NCBI GenBank assembly: GCA_036362985.1
Contig: JAYGXS010000005.1
Location: 6,570,775-6,634,774, forward strand
DNA: 64,000 nt
From: Ligula intestinalis
Taxonomy: Eukaryota > Platyhelminthes > Cestoda > Diphyllobothriidea > Diphyllobothriidae
Reading direction: 5' to 3'
The notes beneath the pieces were generated by a model that saw only the letters and a program-made list of their open reading frames with translations, was not told the origin of the DNA and did not search any database. Below are positions 25,201-37,200 of this stretch, piece by piece. The stretch's first letter is position 1. Every line of letters starts with the position of its first letter. Position numbers and translations under genes: made by a program.

Positions 25201-28200
25201 AATACTACCTAATTAGTCATTTTTTACAGTAGATACGTTTTGTCAGTTGTCAGAAAGAAGCTCGTTAAAAAGCCGGCTCTCTTTTGTGGCTGAAATGACT
25301 TCAGGATAGACTGCATGATAATCAGTATTACAACCTTACTCCATGCCGATAAGCGAGTTGGTATTAATATTTCGCATGTAGGCGTATTACACGAATGCTA
25401 GGCCGTACTCTATATAAACCATATGTTGACATAAAGTACAGTACCTATCTCATTAAAAGTCAACCGAAATTCTGAAATTTGTTTTCGATTGAAGCATACT
25501 TATGTAGTGCAGCTGCATGAACAACTTTTGTACAACCATCTCTTAACTTATGTTTTAGTCACTTCAGGATGCTGGCTTTTAAAATAGTTTCCTGCAAAAA
25601 AACGTGAGAAGCTTAAAAATGGCTGCTTAAGCAGTATGCATTTTTCTCGTTGATTTTGAGTCTTTTCTATTTCAATATATTTTATGGAAAAAATGTGAAC
25701 AATGCTATTCTTTCCTTTCATCCTTTCGTAGAATATTACGCTTTTTAAATCTTATATTTAAGGAATTTGTATCTTTCTTATAGAATCATGCAACCTATAT
25801 GGATGAAGTTACATAATTTACAAGCAGCGCTACTAAATGAATGGCTACGTTGTTTTCTGAATGATAAAAATATATAATACTCAAGAAGGCATTTTTAACA
25901 TAATTTCCTTTTGTAGGCGGTCAGAAGCTGACATTCTAGCGTGACTTAAATATATCGAGATTTGGCTATACGGTATTCATTAATGCAACCGTACTTAAGT
26001 AATATGTTCGAATTGAAAATACACTGCAGAATTTCGGCTACATTTCATGAGATAAGGATTCTACTGTTTAGGGTGTCATCACTGGCTTAGGATTACAACG
26101 GGGCGTAAAACGTTAAAGAAGAATTCCAGTTGGGGTTATTAGAACTTAAAATATGTACATGGACCAAACTATATTTGAACGGACGTTTCGAAAACCTTCT
26201 CGCTTCCATCGTCAGAGCTTTGTTGTAGCTGCGTTTGGTGGTCTTGGGTTAGCCAGCCTTGCCACCTGCCTCAAATTATATCAGTGTTAGGCTTATGAAC
26301 TTTGACCTGCCCGTTCGTTGCCAACCAAATGTGGTCTCCCAGAGGTTGGTTGCTGGTGGGCTTGCGTGGCCTCCGTCCCTTTTGCGGTCGGCGTAGTTTT
26401 AGGCGACTGAATATGCTAGCTGGCCTCCTCCATGTCACCCGCGGACTGTCCACTCATTGCTTTTCACTTGAGTTGTGCTTTGCCTCGCAGTTGTAACGGT
26501 GAGACAGCGTTTCATGTTGGTCGCATGACCTTCGACCTCCACCCCTATTTTCCGTGGGCGTTGGCTCTCCGTTCTTTGTACTCGTTTGTCCTTCTGGCTC
26601 TGGCCGACTTGATCCGAGCCTCGTGCGAAGCGCCTGGTAGGCAAGGTTCAAGTCGATAGCTCTGTTGATTGTGCCAGTCGAGGATCAACTTTCTAGCACT
26701 AGCCTGGTTATTTTCTCATTGACGCTGCCGATTACCCTCGCTTTCTCAGAGGCGAATTCGTGGTTGAGCTCGGATCGAGTCAGCCAGAGCCATTAGGGCG
26801 AACGAGAACGCAGGATCGAGAGCCAACGCCCATGGAAAATAGGGGCGTGACTTAAATAAATCGAGATTTGGCTATACGGTATTCATAAATGCAACCGTAC
26901 CTAAGTAATATGTTCGAATTGAAAAAACACTGCGGAATTTCGACTGACATTTCATGAGCCTAGTAATCTACTGTCCAAGATTACATCACTGGCTTATGAT
27001 GTACAACGGGGCGTAAAATGTTGAAAAAGAATGCCGGGCAGGGTTATTGGGACTTGAAATATATACAAGTAACCATATAAGCATGAAGAGTTTGCTTCGA
27101 GGGTTTTCACCTATAGCGGAGGCTTCTGGGACGCAAACCTTGGATCAGGAAGATATCATTGTATTACGGTTCAATCATTCAGTGCTTTATTTGACTAGCA
27201 TATATCCCGATTGCCATTAAAGAAGGGTAAATGGATGGGTTACGTACTTGACAACCTGGGTAATGGCGATGCGGAGAACTCTGTCATCAAGGGTTTTGAT
27301 GACCAATGTCACGCCAAGTAGAGCTTGGGCTACGGGGATCTCGGCGATGTGGACGAGGTTGTGACCATCACGGACAAAGGTGTCGTGTTTCTTCGCCTTT
27401 ACGATAAAGATCACGTCACCTGTGAAAAGAGTGAGGGTGAGAGGGAAAAAATGACAGGATAAGAATGTGCCAAATATCCATAAGTGTATGCATACACACT
27501 GTTGGCCTACAAACAGACAGCACCGTTTAGACAGTAGTCGCTGGACCTAAAATAATCCCGTCATCCGAACCTACGAGCTGGCTACCTCGCTATCTCCGGA
27601 TGCGTTAGAAAATCTTCTCAGATTGCCTTTTGGAGGGAATCTCGCAACCCAACTTCCATATATTTCTTAAAACGCTACAATTGCGTGCACCTATTTACTT
27701 GCTAAGATAAAAATAGTCGTTTCAAACCCTCCACTTTCACTTCAGTTTCGGACCTTTTCAATGGGCATCTACGCTTTTACTTCCTCCTATTATATATTGG
27801 TCGAACAACTAGACGTTTATATCCAAGCTGAAGCGAGAACGACTTCACACCTGGCTAAACCCTGTGGTCACCGGGTGGACGGCAACCTAGCCTTCCGAAT
27901 CATTTATATAATACCTTCGAAACACTCCGGGTTTCTGCATCAGCGGATACTTGCGATGACCCTGTCAAACCCTGAGAACTGCACAACCCAAAGCTCCCAA
28001 ACTGCGGCCTGCCTATTAGAAGTCCAAAGCTCTAACTATTGAGTAATCTTATCGTCGGGGAAAGTTGCTTGAGTAGACGTGCGCATACTGATCGGATACG
28101 GAATTAATTTGTTCCATAGTGTTTTGGGGTTCATTCTAAAGCCCCGCTAACAGTTGCACAACGGTCACTGTCGGTAATGTTCTTCTGTATGACTTAATGC

Positions 28201-31200
28201 TGTATCCAATTGTTAAGCACCCAGCCACAAAAGATAACTTTTCCTGTCGAATCAGGGACCATTTTAGCCGTTTTTTAGCTCTGTTGACCCAATTGTGAAA
28301 CATTCGCAGCCTCGGTGGTGATAGTCGAACCCACACACAACAGGGAAGGCTTTTGCGCCGTAAATTTAACCACACTTGGGTCGATTTTATCAGCCCAACT
28401 TACTGTGCGTATGGGATCCACCATTTCGGCGCAGCAAACTGACTGCCCAGGGAGGATTCCCTAACCAATCATCTAAAATCCACCAGAATTACTACTAGGC
28501 TCACCTGCTGTGTGTGTTCGATTCCCAAAGAGGTCGCGAGTTTTTTCTTTCTTGGGTCACCTGAATTCAGAAAATCTGCTAACCCCCCCCCACCCTAACA
28601 GTTTCTTAATTGACGTGTCCACAAACAACTGACATGAAAGACCAGTGGGTTAGTTCCCAGGTCGTTAGCACCACAACTTGTTTGTCAGATATGTTCTTAC
28701 TTCACCGACATTTCACGCTTCTGTATAAATTTGAGGGAAAGGCACGGTGGGGAATACAAAATGACTTGATTAATTTCGCACAAAATGCTGTCTTTCTCGT
28801 TTTAGCTGCTGCTGCTGCTGCCGTGTAGGAGAAAGATAAAAATTGCAATTAGACAGAAAATGTCAGTAATGCAGAGCATAAATGCACCGATGAGGGAGTA
28901 AAAGTGCTTCCAGAGAGAAAAAGGTTAACAATTTGCCACACCCAGCAGTCGAAGACCGCATCCGAGACTGAAATGAACGTTGCGCCCAGCAGCAAGTTGA
29001 AGCTGTCTGAGCGTTTTAGCTGCTGCACCAGTAGAAGTAAAAGAGTGGTTGTGTGTGTGCTGCGCGCATTTACCAGGCTGCCCTACCCCGTGCCACCGCC
29101 CCCCCGGGGGGGGGGGGGAGCGAAAAACACCACAGCGGGGGGTGGGGTGGGTTGAAAACATTTGCCGGGCTGGCAGCAGACAGCCTGTGAATGACAAAAA
29201 CGCGTACACACACAGCGGGGGGGGGTGCGTTTTTGTGCAAATGTCACATTGACAAGTCCATTTTATTTTGCGAAAAAAAACAACAACTACCGAGAGGATG
29301 CAATGGAGCGGAAGAATTGTTATCTGCGTGTTCTTCCGTCAAAGATGGGAGGACAAAATTGCGGCCTGAATAACATAAAAGGGCGGACGTCCCGCAGTAT
29401 CTGTCGAACAGGCAAACAAACAGAGCTGAGCTGAGAATGTGCGCATTCCTGGCTGGGGTTCACATGACTGAAATTGCCAAATTTGGAGAGAGCAAGCACC
29501 TATTAATTATACCTGCGACCTCGAGAGAAGAAATCTGAGGAAAAAAGATCAAGAACGAGTGCATAATGCAGTCCAGAACTGAGCCCAAACTTTGGAATGA
29601 GCCTTCGGAACAGCGCTACAGAAAGCAACATGTCTTACCAGAAGCTTGCCTAACAGTGCACTTCCTAGATATATTTTTCAATCTAAGAGACATAATACTT
29701 TGAGAGCATGAAACAGGACATCGGACGTTTTAATGTTCTTAAAAGGCGGTTTATAATGCGCATTTAAATGATTTGTTTCTTGAGTGAGGCTGATATTTGA
29801 GGATTAAATCGCAAGGCACCCAAAACTACGAAGTGCTCCGAAATTGTATCAGCTGACGCAACCGTTTGGCCCTTATTTGTGAACAGTTAGTGCCTGATTA
29901 CATGCAAAGTCAAGCTAGATTCTTAAAAGCGTTTTTGATTAGGAAGTACTACTTAAGTGAGGTGGTAATATCGATCGTTTTGCAGCCTTATTCTATGATA
30001 TTTCGGGCATCAGGAGATTCCGGCTTTGTTCCCTTGCTCCCCTGAACCACTCGCATGCGACAAAAGGACTACCTATGTAGCGTCCAGTTTTTCATAAAGG
30101 TGTGTTATATGACCCCGGGGCACTGCAAAAAGGAATGTCTAGACTAAGGAATAGAGGTGGACCTCTGCAGACCGTCAAATGAGCGGTGGATATCCCAGAT
30201 TTCAACATTAACCCTAGCCCAAAGCGTTAGGAGCAGGCAGCTGGCATGCAGCCAGCAGGCAGGCAGCGAGCCGCGCTCACGGCAGGCTATCGATCCACCT
30301 ATAGACAGCGAACGCAGACTGACAATCAATCAATAAATAATTTAAAACTGCGATTAGGCCAATACTCTGAGAAGTCAACCGTTGAGTCACAAGTCAATGG
30401 TGTCACTACTCGCGCCGAAACAGCATCTGATTGGCCTGGTGGACACAGCTTTATACGCGTTTGTTATCTTCAGTATGTTGTACCATTTATGCTTTAAGAC
30501 TTCTGCGTTTACACCCTTGTTGTCGTGTGTATCCTTGGGGACTCACACAAAGGCGTAATAAGGCAGGAACATCTCGGCTTTGGCTACATTTACAACACGA
30601 ACATATGCATGAACTGTGACCCTGATGTTAACTATAATCCTAGACGAAACTCTTACCCTACAGTTAACCCTAATCCAAAACGTTACCCTGCCATACCTTA
30701 CTGCCAGCCTTAGCCTTTACCTCAATTCTAGCCTTTAAACTTAACCCTAACAATAAACATAAATTCAAACTTATCTGCACAGGAATTTGGCGCAGACTGT
30801 AGGCGGGTCTTGTTCCGATGTTTGGTTTTGGCGACCGTATAATTCATCTTTATTTGGTACTAAACCATATCTTCTGCGACTTGTGCATTTACAGGGAAGG
30901 TGTGTTTCAGTTTTAAGATGGTGTTAAAATTGTTGAATACTTTTGATTCCGGTCTGCATTATAGTTGCGCTAAGGGTTTACGAACTATGTGCCCTCCGTG
31001 CAAGGAGCAACATACATACCTATACACCGTTGAACAGATACCATATAATGCTTACTAAATCTTGCTATGCATGTGGACTATACCTTATACTTCATGGGGC
31101 ATTTATAAAGGAACCAGATAGCACGTTATTGGACGGGAAATTGTGCAGTCCTACAATATTTTATGATTGGAGACTATTCTAATCCCAAAAGATAAACTCT

Positions 31201-34200
31201 CTTCGAGGGATGAATTTGAAAAAGACGTGTCTTTCCATCACATGAGTACAAGATGGAATGGTTTTGCATGTGATTGGGACGTTCACCGACCTGTTTACAA
31301 AACACGCTCGTCCCGTTGTGACTGGAATGGCCATTTCTGGCTCATTGGCCATCATCAGCTAGGCATACCCAATCCCAGGGTTGGCGACCACTGAGATTCG
31401 AACTTGCGACGGCCAATAAACCATAAAAGGTCATTCTTGTCTCCCTTGCCTTTGTCGGTTCCACTTCATTCACTTTTTGTGTTCCCTATGAGTTTTATAT
31501 GAATTTGCAAGGCTTTTTAAAGTCTAAAGCAAAAATGGACACTACTTAGTTAGTGCCGTATATGTTCCGTCCCCACGTCGCTAACAAACCAACCATGTCT
31601 CGTCCCCTCGCATGTTAGTGACCTAGCTGTCTTGTCATTTTAAACTGTCCAGTGTGACATTCTTACTTTCTGACTTCCTTTTTAGTATGCCTGACGACAG
31701 GTTGGTGTAACCACGTTAAAAAGGCAAAAGCACAGCTTGATATTCCCGAACAACCTCTTCCTTTTTTCACTACTTAAGTAACTACTATCAATGAAGTTGG
31801 CATTTTCAGGAGGCCAAAATACATATCTTTCAAGAACCGGTATTCTCTTGGGCCTGAAATATCTTGAAATTATGCTCTTCGAGATAATATATTGCAATTC
31901 CACTAAATTCATCAGTCCTTATCCAAAAGGCTATTTAAAATGTTTTTTTGCATGCGTTTGGTCACAGTCACTGTAGTTTTGAGTGCCTGGAGGATTGGGG
32001 ATGGGGCCCAGTTGACTTCTGATCAGTTTTTCCTTTATGGTCTTCTCACTGACATGAGATCCGGACCGTCTTTTCGGAAATCCGGTACATGTTGTGCAGC
32101 AAGCGTGAACACACTGTTTAGCTCCGGTCAGAAGAACACCAGCTAGTCATCAGAACTGGGTAGTTAAAGAAAGAGCGCGTGTAGTAGATGCCTCGCAAGT
32201 CTATTTTGCCATAACCTAACTTTCACGCAATTGCTGAGTTCTGCGACCCTGGTCAACGTCCTCTTTCCCGACGGTCGCGAGTTCACAGGACTTTTTGCAT
32301 GATACTCTCATTTGCATGCTACAAGCTCATTAAATTTAAGTTATATTTTCCATTTTAAGAGTTGTACGATGAAAAAACTAATAACATTTCATGTGCATTA
32401 TTTCACAACCTAAGAAATTGATTCTTGTCCTCGAGTGGAACATATAAGTACTTTTGTGTAGTCTTTGTTGGTTCCGCTCTATAACATTGTGAAGTTGCAG
32501 ACTGATCTGATTACAAAACTCCCATAAAGCCGGAAGCATTTCTTTCAGATCTTCTCCCATGATACTACGGCAAAAACGTGATTTTTCGTTTGGCACAGCA
32601 AGGTGACTTTTTCTGTCGATAAGTAACTGCCCGTGTATTGATGTCTTCAACTTTTCTTTTAGCAAGGCATTGTGTGGGTTGGCCTAACAAGTGCTTGTGT
32701 AAAGAAATATGGCTTGGGACATAAAAAATTGGCTCCATTCCTGCGCAGCTAGTGGATCCTGTCCACCCTGTGGGAAGTTATGGTGCCCCACCGTTACTGT
32801 CTTTAGTACACACACACACACACAAACCATATGAAGGAATTACGCCAGTGTCTGCTTGCGTCAGCAGAGGTTATGGCAGTCAGGCCAGTCACAGACAGCT
32901 CCTGTGTACACAAATCTTCCCACGGATACCACAACGGTCATCTTCCAGGATCGGATAGCAGTTGATTTCCTGCACACCAGACAAAATGCAGCGCCACTCA
33001 ATTCTGGCTGGTTAAAGGGGTGGTTAGCAATAGACCATAGAGAGCAATTTCAGTCCCCCACTTTGCTTTCGTTAGGACGCCTTTCTGTAGCTTTGCAAGT
33101 CGCCATCTGATTGGCTGCGAGAACTCTAAATTGAGCCCGCAGGCACAATTATACGAGCAAGCTCGTTAACCTGGGGTGGTGAGCACTCTTGTCACGATAA
33201 TTCCAACTTTCCTCATATTTTCTGCCTTGGCTGATCAGTCAAAATCCGACGAAAATCGGTACAGACTGAATGTGTCTTTTTACCTACAGTAGTCTTTCGG
33301 CGATCGACTTAAACTCGTGTCTGTTCGCAGAGTATCATTTTTTATCAAGTTGGTTTGGCAGATTTGGTTAATTTAGTTGACCTTATTGTGAAAAACCAGC
33401 GGCATTCAGCGTGATTCGAACCCACATAGGAGGGAGGCCTTTTACGCAAGCCAACGCTTTATCTACTTGAGCTACGAAGATCGCGCTTCACATCGTGAGT
33501 TTAATCACACTTGGATCGATAACACCCATCCAACTTAACCGCCCAAATGGAATCGACCAATACGGAGACAGTCAATTGACTGCCCAAGCAGGATTTCCTA
33601 AGCAATCATCTAGAATCCACCAGAATGACTACTAGGCTGACTAAATTATAATATTGGTTTGGCAGATTTGGTTAATTTTGTAGCTCAAGTAGGTAGAGCG
33701 TTGGCTTGCACAAAAGGCCTTCCTCCTATGCGCGTTTGAGTCTCGCCGAATGCTGTGAATTTTTTCTAACTGGTTCAATTAAATATCATTTTTCTATTGT
33801 GTAAGAAGCTAAAGTGGGCAAACGTCTGTGTTCGATTATACAGTATGGCCTAGAATTCGTGTTACTTGCTGACATATGCAAAAGCTTGATACTCTCTCGC
33901 TAATCTGCATTGAGTAAGGTTGTAATATTGATTATCATGTAGTGAATTCTGAAGTTATTTTAGTCACAAGAGGATGTCAGCTTTTTAATGAGCTTCTTTT
34001 TTGACCGCTTACAAAATCTTTGCGCTGTAGAAAGTGGCTACTTAGGCAGTATGCATTTTTATCATTGATTTTGACTGCCTTTATAAATTCGCGTATATTT
34101 TATGGAAAATATAAACGAAAAATATAATTTCATGTTCTCTTATCGGAGCAAAGAAGACCGTCTTTAAATTTTATGCTAAAAGAAAGGGCATCTCCCGGTT

Positions 34201-37200
34201 TAAAAATACGCTTCTAAATTGCCGAATAAATTTAAAAACCTACTGACTGCTAGACTTGAATTCAAGGTTTACAAACTGCACGCTTCAAACATTCCCTTTA
34301 AGGAAAAGTACTTTTTCGCCAACAATTTGAGAAAGAAATCGCAAAGTTATCATAAAATATTGCAACAGACTTGAAACAGGCTGCACACATGATAGGCAGC
34401 ATAAATAAATTGACGGATGTGATGTTTGCTGAATGCACAACTCACAATCGTAAAAAGCTCATAATTAGAAACTTTTTTAAACCGAAATACACCCTTTCTT
34501 TAAGTATAAAATTTCAACAAGGCTTATTTTCTTCGACGGGAGAACAGGAAATAATTGAAATATATTTGAATATATGAAGGCAGTCAAAATCAATGATGAA
34601 AGTGTATGCTATTTAAGAAGACACTTTTTACAGTGCATAGGTTTTGTTAACGGACAGAAAGAAGCTCGTTAAAAAGACGGCCTCCAATCAATCTTTTGCA
34701 TGTGTTGGCATGTTACAGGAAGTCTCGGCCGTACTTTATATCGACAGACCTGTTTAACGATACGTGAAAAATGACAGATATTTAAACCTCAGACGATGAC
34801 GTTTGTGCTCATCCTTTCCGTAAACTTGGGGGATATTTTCGCAGACGTTAATCGTGAATGCAAAGAAACATAAATAACATTGCTTGTGTTATTTTTGAAC
34901 TGTGCTAGACAGAGTTTAGCAGGAGATGTTGCAAACAAAGGGTCGGCTGCCACCGTGAATGAATTTATTTCGGCTTATTTTCTTTATTGATCGTTCTTGG
35001 CGGCTCGCGTTATCAGAATCACGTATATTTACGACCGTTTCATCTGTTGCACACAGTGTTATCGCCAATGCGTCCCTTGTAGCTGTGCTTATCAGTCCAA
35101 CAGTCTCTAATGAACGCTGCTCAGCAGCTGATGTGAGTTCCAAATTAAACAGGTAATGGCTTATCAGTAATAAGATTTGTACACGAGCCAGTCAGATGCA
35201 TCGACTGTTTTAGCCTTCTTTCCTGTGATTGGTTCTCGTACTTAGTGGACTGCTCCTCCGACTGCCACTTGTTGATAACATCGAATAGGGCTACCGGCCG
35301 AAACGTTTGGGATGAGCACATACAAGTTATCCTGACTGTCTTTTCTGGCATTGGCCTTCACGATCCGTGTGACAGTTAACGTTCTAGAAAACTGTCCTAA
35401 ATGTGGGAGTGCGACCGCTTTGAGCATAAATTGCATCAGATATTTCCGAGTACAGCCTTCTGACTGTGGATTTTTGATTATTTATTTGACTGCAAAAGAC
35501 AGTCTTTGTCACTTATGCATTTCAGTTCCCTGTACCGTAAGATAACTTATACAATATGGCCCAGGATTTGTGTAACAGGCCGACATTTGCAAAAGATTGT
35601 TACTCTGGTATTTTACCGACAAATGGAGACCACACACACGAAGATTTTCTGCCATTTTTGGCGTCATCAGGTGGTGGCAGGTCAACTCCAGTGTAGCAGT
35701 GGAAATTGCCGCCACACTCGAGTTTCGAACTCGCGTCTCTCCGGCCAGAGGCGAACGCTATTATTCTTGAGCCGCGAGTCCGCCGTGTTGTCGGTTTTTG
35801 ATCGGGAATGTATGTTTTTGGGTAATTCTACTGCGATCTGTTTCAAAATGTACCCATCCTGCTTCATTGTCATGGTTGCGAGCTAATTGGAACCCCAATT
35901 GTAAATGTTACCCGCTAACTATTAGTAACAGTGGTATTTCACTGACAAACGGAGACCACACGCACGAAGCTTTTCTGCCTTTTTGGGCGTCATCAGGTGG
36001 TGGTGATTTTTACTCTCTCGCAAATTGGCATTAAGCGAGGTTATAAAACTAATCATCGTGTAGTCTATTCCGAAGAGATTTTCGTCACAATAGGATGTCG
36101 GCTTTTTAACGAAGTTCTTTCTGACCTCTGAAAAAAAAGGTATGTACTGTAAAAAGTGGCTACTAAAATAGTGTTCATTTTTATCACTGGTTTTGATTAC
36201 CTTAATAAATATAAAGCATATGCGTATAAATTATTTTTTGTACTCGTTTGGTAGCAATTTACGCTTTCTTTAAATTTAATACTGAAAGAAAGGGTATCTT
36301 TATATTTTTAAGTGGGCAGAAAGAAGCTCGTTAAAAAGCCGACATCCCATCGTAACGGAAATCACTTCAGTATAGAATGCACGATAATCAGTAATGCAAC
36401 CTCACTCTATGCCGATTAGTGGGAAAGTATCAAAGTTTCGCATTTTTCGGCATGATAAACAAATTTGGGACGTAATGGTGTTATTTTAGACCTGAAAACC
36501 TGGCTACAATGCTCCATTATTGCTTGCCTCTAGATATGATCAGGAACCCGAAGCTAACGAAATGTGGGAGTTTCTCTCCTTTAATCTATGATTATATCGG
36601 TTTTCTAAGAGCCTTATGTCAGATAAAGATTTATTATTTCCGATGGATTAGTAACGGGAACCATCCAAAGGTCTGCAGCCTTCCTCAGAGTCAAAATGGA
36701 GACGGCATCTGCTGTAGTAAATGCGCAAATACCCTCATTTGGGGCGCGAAAATTCATTAGCACATTTATGCTTAACGTTAGGTGCTCAATTTTGCATCAG
36801 TATCAGTTTATTTAGGGAAAGATAGGTGAATGCCTTTGAACTCCCTGTTGGTAACAGGATGATAGGAAATAAGTTGATACAACGAAAAATTTAAAATGAA
36901 TGACAGTTATATGTTCCGGGAAAACAATCTTCACAAAAATATTACAGAAAAATTAATGGCTAATTGCAAATCGCGAGTAGTATAATTTGATGCAGTGTAT
37001 GTGATAAGCAATGTGATTCATTGTAAAGTGATTCATGGTAATCTGATGAAGGAGTTTTTACAGTCATTGCGTTTGCACTTGATACATGTCCAGTCTACTC
37101 TTTAATGCATTGACACAAGTGGATAGGACTACCTCTTCTAGAAGAGCGTTCCACGCTGAAACTACTCTGTTGGTAAAGAAAAAATTTCTTCCGTCGATCC

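Larger units (their letters stand above)
35607..36009 (-). repeat. Ribozyme-bearing small repeat (family 3), tandem dimer
   Basis: TTACTCT at 35600-35606 and 36010-36016 is a clean target-site duplication. Inside are two units in the same direction with cleavage positions 326 nt apart. The minus strand has a tRNA-like head (GGACTCGCGGCTCAAGAATA as A box, ACGCGAGTTCGAAACTC as B box), then the ribozyme and an end GGTATTTTACC-like. The second unit has only its 3' part, so this is one full monomer plus a partial one. Confidence 0.85.
35551..36480. repeat. Foldback element split by a small-repeat dimer
   Basis: The left end ACAATATGGCCCAGGATTTG to 35606 continues at 36010 (TACTCTCTCGCAAATTGGCA) after a 403-bp insertion; the right arm is 36300-36480. 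Removing the insertion restores the usual left-arm order. Confidence 0.75.

Noticed and set aside
32378..32665. 95-codon open frame on the minus strand
   Set aside because: Protein-like composition but no family, no donor or acceptor in phase with DNAJB13, and DNAJB13 is complete without it.
33420..33500. tRNA gene on the minus strand
   Set aside because: A and B boxes are clear, but the cloverleaf does not close and the same unit with flanks recurs at 28.3, 33.7 and 6.6 kb, so it is a tRNA-derived SINE.
33560..33640. Hammerhead ribozyme in the second SINE family
   Set aside because: AGATGA and GGAAATCC are suggestive, but the CUGANGA box is interrupted and no helix I partner was found.
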